Below, in pieces: positions 61,837 through 64,000 of a stretch of DNA of 64,000 bases. How positions within the stretch are numbered: position 1 is the first letter of the stretch; each line of letters opens with the position of its first letter. Source of the DNA: Burkholderiales bacterium. Its GTDB lineage: Bacteria > Pseudomonadota > Gammaproteobacteria > Burkholderiales > JAEUOS01. The position numbers and the translations under genes were made by a program. The stretch covers positions 1 through 64,000 of the forward strand of contig JAEUOR010000013.1 in the NCBI GenBank assembly GCA_016790635.1. The letters are read 5' to 3'. The notes below the pieces were generated by a model. It worked only from the letters and a program-made list of their open reading frames with translations. It made no database searches and had not been told where the DNA came from.

Positions 61837-62590
61837 AGGCTATCAACAGCAGCAAGGCGATGGTCACGGGGGTCTGCAGCAGCAGCGGCGCAAGTTCAGG
61901 GGCCGCGTCAGCGCCGAGCCAATGGCTGGGGGCATACAGGTCCAGGCGCGGCATGAGCGCGGCCAGGACCCTGAGCATCGCTGCTGACAGTCGAAACGAC
62001 CATGCGTCGACCGGAGCGACCGGACTGGCGGTGACGGCAATGAGCGCGGTCATGATGCGCGCCAGGATGTAGAACGCGGCGACGGCCGCAAGCGCGCTCA
62101 CGACATGGCGAAAGGTGAGCACGCACGCAAGGGCCAGGCTGACGACGATCCACAATTCCAGCATCAATGCCAGTCCCCAGGCCACTGCCGGGGCGCCGGC
62201 GCCCAGTGCCAGCAGGACGGCCGTGTCTGCCAGTGCCAGCAGGCTGCCCGCGAGCGCGAATCCGGCCCAGCGTCCGCCGAGATAGGCCGCGCGGCTCAGC
62301 GGCAGGGACAAGAGAAGTTCCAGGCCGCGATCGTTCTCGTCTCGCACCATCGCGGTGATCACGAAGGTCGCGGCCAGAAACACGGCGGATGCGCGCAGCA
62401 ACGCCGCCAGCACGGTATTGCGGATGCCCGCCGCGTCGGTGAGCGCCAGCGCATCGATGAAGGCGGCCACGCCCAGCCCCGCCGCGCATACCGCGAGCCC
62501 GACCATGCCCAGGCGGCTCTTGAGCGCCTCCACGAGCGTGTAGCGCGCCAGTATCAGCGCCTGGGACAGGCCATGCGGACGTGCGTTCAT
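61808..62590 (-). CDS. ABC-2 type permease (NosY-like) without an adjacent ATPase
   Basis: This 260-residue membrane protein has six helices. The long first cytoplasmic loop includes VRDENDRGLELLLSLPLSRAAYLGGR, the signature of NosY/ABC-2 permeases. Usually an ATPase gene stands next to it; here the upstream gene is a divergent histidine kinase and the downstream gene is the membrane-anchored unknown. The ATPase may be elsewhere in the genome. Confidence 0.82.
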   Translation of the reverse strand: MNARPHGLSQALILARYTLVEALKSRLGMVGLAVCAAGLGVAAFIDALALTDAAGIRNTVLAALLRASAVFLAATFVITAMVRDENDRGLELLLSLPLSRAAYLGGRWAGFALAGSLLALADTAVLLALGAGAPAVAWGLALMLELWIVVSLALACVLTFRHVVSALAAVAAFYILARIMTALIAVTASPVAPVDAWSFRLSAAMLRVLAALMPRLDLYAPSHWLGADAAPELAPLLLQTPVTIALLLLIAYVDLARRNR

Positions 62591-62613
62591 CGAGGGCTTA
62601 TTATGCGGCCCAG

Positions 62614-64000
62614 ATGCGGCCTAAGCTTGCTGGTCTCGACAACCTGGCACTCGTGCTTGCCCTGGGCCTGCTTCTGGCCGCAGCGGCGGGGCACGCCATG
62701 CCGTGGCGCGCGCCCTTGTTCCTGGCCCACCTCGGCGCGGTCCTGTGGTGGCAGCCACTGGTCCCGGGGGACCGGCGCGTGTCGTGGCGGGCTGGCCTCT
62801 TCCTGGGCGCCGCGGCGGTGGCACTGGCGTTCATCCCGACCGCCTGGATCGAGTTGGTCTGGACCGCGCTTTTCGGCGCTCTCGTCGCGGGACGCGGATT
62901 CGCCTCGCGCCACGCTGCGCAGCGCCGCCTGCTGGCAGCCGCGCTGGTATTCCTGGCCGGTTTCATGTTCATGCTGGTGGTGCCGTCGTTGCTGCCGGCC
63001 GGGCTGGCTGCGGGCGCCTTGCCGCGCGCTGCCGCGACCTGGGTGCTGACCGTGCTGCTCGCGTTGGTCGCGCTCTTGGCGATGCGTCCGGTCCGCGCAG
63101 ACGTGCCGCGCGACTTCGACGTCCTGTACGCCAGCGCCATCCTCTTCGGGATGCTTCTGGTCGCGTTCTTCGGCATCGCGGTGATGACCCTCACCCAGCG
63201 CGGCTATGCGCAAAGCATGGCCATCACCTTGGCTACCGTCGCCGGCCTGCTGTTGTCGATCGGCCTGCTGCGCCGTGCCTCGGGCGGCGCCGGGGGCACG
63301 CTCGCGATCGGGATGTCACGCTACCTGCTTTCCTACAGCCTGCCGCACGAGGTGTGGCTCGAAAGACTGGCCGGCCTGAATCGCGACGAAGCCGACGCAC
63401 GCAGGTTTTTTGCCGCGGCCATGGCGGCACTGTGCGAGTCGGGCGTCGTCGTCGGCGTGCGCTGGAACGGGGCCGGCACCGAGGGCGTCGCAGGCGCGAC
63501 CTCGTCGCATGTCGAGTCGCTCGATCTGCCGGTGCCGCTCGCAGGAAGTCCGACGATCCGGCTTGTCGTGGCAAGCACCGAGCCGATGGCGCCTTCGCAC
63601 CTTTGGCACGTGCGTCTGCTGGCGCGCCTGGCGGTCGAGTTCTACGGCGCCAAGGCGCGCGAAGAAAGGCTGCGCGCGCAGCAATACCTGCGTGCGGTCC
63701 ACGAGACGGGGGCGCGCGTCACCCATGACGTCAAGAACCTCCTGCAGTCGCTCAAGGGCCTGATCGGCGCCTCCGCTGTCCTGCGTGAAGACCGTGCCAT
63801 GCGTGCATTGATCGAACGTCAATTGCCGGTGATCGAGCAGCGCCTGTCCGCCACACTGAGCAAACTCGAATCTCCGGACAGCGACAGCCGGCGACTGGTC
63901 GCGCTGTCGGTCTGGTGGGAGGGGCTGGCGCGCCAGTACGCCAGCCAGGGGGTGGAGGTCGCACCTGCACAGCTTGCGCTCGACCTGCCGGTTCCGGCAC
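62614..64000 (+). CDS. Membrane sensor histidine kinase, N-terminal part (3' end outside window)
   Basis: The visible 462 residues have about eight hydrophobic segments (about 8-225), then a GAF-like or linker region (about 235-350), and the dimerisation/phosphoacceptor motif RVTHDVKNLLQSLKG with His371. HDxKN boxes of this type occur in the PrsK-like and related multi-span kinases that pair with NtrC-type sigma-54 regulators. The catalytic ATPase domain lies beyond the window. The gene diverges from the permease across a 23-bp gap. Link to the nearby sigma-54 promoter is an inference. Confidence 0.85.
   Translation, partial: MRPKLAGLDNLALVLALGLLLAAAAGHAMPWRAPLFLAHLGAVLWWQPLVPGDRRVSWRAGLFLGAAAVALAFIPTAWIELVWTALFGALVAGRGFASRHAAQRRLLAAALVFLAGFMFMLVVPSLLPAGLAAGALPRAAATWVLTVLLALVALLAMRPVRADVPRDFDVLYASAILFGMLLVAFFGIAVMTLTQRGYAQSMAITLATVAGLLLSIGLLRRASGGAGGTLAIGMSRYLLSYSLPHEVWLERLAGLNRDEADARRFFAAAMAALCESGVVVGVRWNGAGTEGVAGATSSHVESLDLPVPLAGSPTIRLVVASTEPMAPSHLWHVRLLARLAVEFYGAKAREERLRAQQYLRAVHETGARVTHDVKNLLQSLKGLIGASAVLREDRAMRALIERQLPVIEQRLSATLSKLESPDSDSRRLVALSVWWEGLARQYASQGVEVAPAQLALDLPVPA

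Noticed and set aside
62643..62660. Sigma-54-like sequence TGGCACTCGTGCTTGC on the plus strand
   Set aside because: The spacing between GG and GC is one base too long, and it lies inside the coding region of the histidine kinase.
62703..63728. Arg-rich plus-strand frame of 341 codons at the right edge
   Set aside because: It is a shadow of the histidine kinase, which is read in another frame from 62614 and shows membrane helices and the HDVKN motif.

Overview
The window is one contiguous stretch of a high-GC betaproteobacterial chromosome. The evidence is gene order and protein type: a cytochrome c oxidase/haem A assembly cluster (ctaD, ctaG, ctaE, SURF1, ctaA, ctaB, Sco), ispE - tRNA-Gln - prs - rplY - pth - ychF, and kdsD - kdsC - lptC - lptA - lptB - rpoN - hpf - ptsN - hprK - rapZ. 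These arrangements are typical of Burkholderiales, Rhodocyclales and Nitrosomonadales relatives; I cannot name a genus. Genes are packed tightly, often with 1-30 bp overlaps. No insertion sequence, prophage, CRISPR array or intergenic gap above 300 bp was seen.

Layout. 1-7.0 kb: the end of an aa3-type oxidase operon and its copper/haem assembly factors, broken by one intrinsic terminator after subunit III. 7.0-9.7 kb: ftsX-ftsE-ftsY on the minus strand (division ABC complex and SRP receptor). 9.8-13.9 kb: a pair of M16 peptidases (one active, one lacking its zinc motif) and a cytochrome P450. 13.9-15.1 kb: an enolase-superfamily dehydratase/racemase. 15.2-17.0 kb: an AAA+ ATPase next to a cytoplasmic trypsin-like protease. 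17.0-21.4 kb: rsmD, coaD, ferredoxin, a dynamin-like GTPase and mutM. 21.4-30.8 kb: outer-membrane lipoprotein and housekeeping genes (TPR protein, lolB, MFS, ispE, tRNA-Gln, prs, rplY, pth, patatin, ychF). 30.8-34.5 kb: aldo/keto reductase, a Pro/Ala-rich secreted protein and an MFS transporter.

34.5-44.8 kb is the most unusual part: a 2,987-residue hybrid histidine kinase with about 14 tandem GAF domains, followed without a gap by an HPt protein and a response regulator fused to a class III nucleotide cyclase. The three look like one phosphorelay that ends in cyclic-nucleotide synthesis. 45.0-49.5 kb holds an AsmA protein, mutY and a LON-domain protein.

49.5-57.9 kb is a long minus-strand block for Kdo/LPS transport, sigma-54, ribosome hibernation and the nitrogen-PTS. 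Between a PsiF-type gene and rapZ sits a 34-bp unit repeated seven times in tandem; each unit is a complete intrinsic-terminator hairpin. 58.1-60.1 kb is a Kef/YbaL-type cation-proton antiporter. 60.1-64.0 kb holds a type IV prepilin-like gene with a good sigma-54 (-24/-12) promoter and upstream repeats, a membrane-anchored unknown, an ABC-2 permease without its ATPase, and the start of a membrane histidine kinase cut by the window edge.
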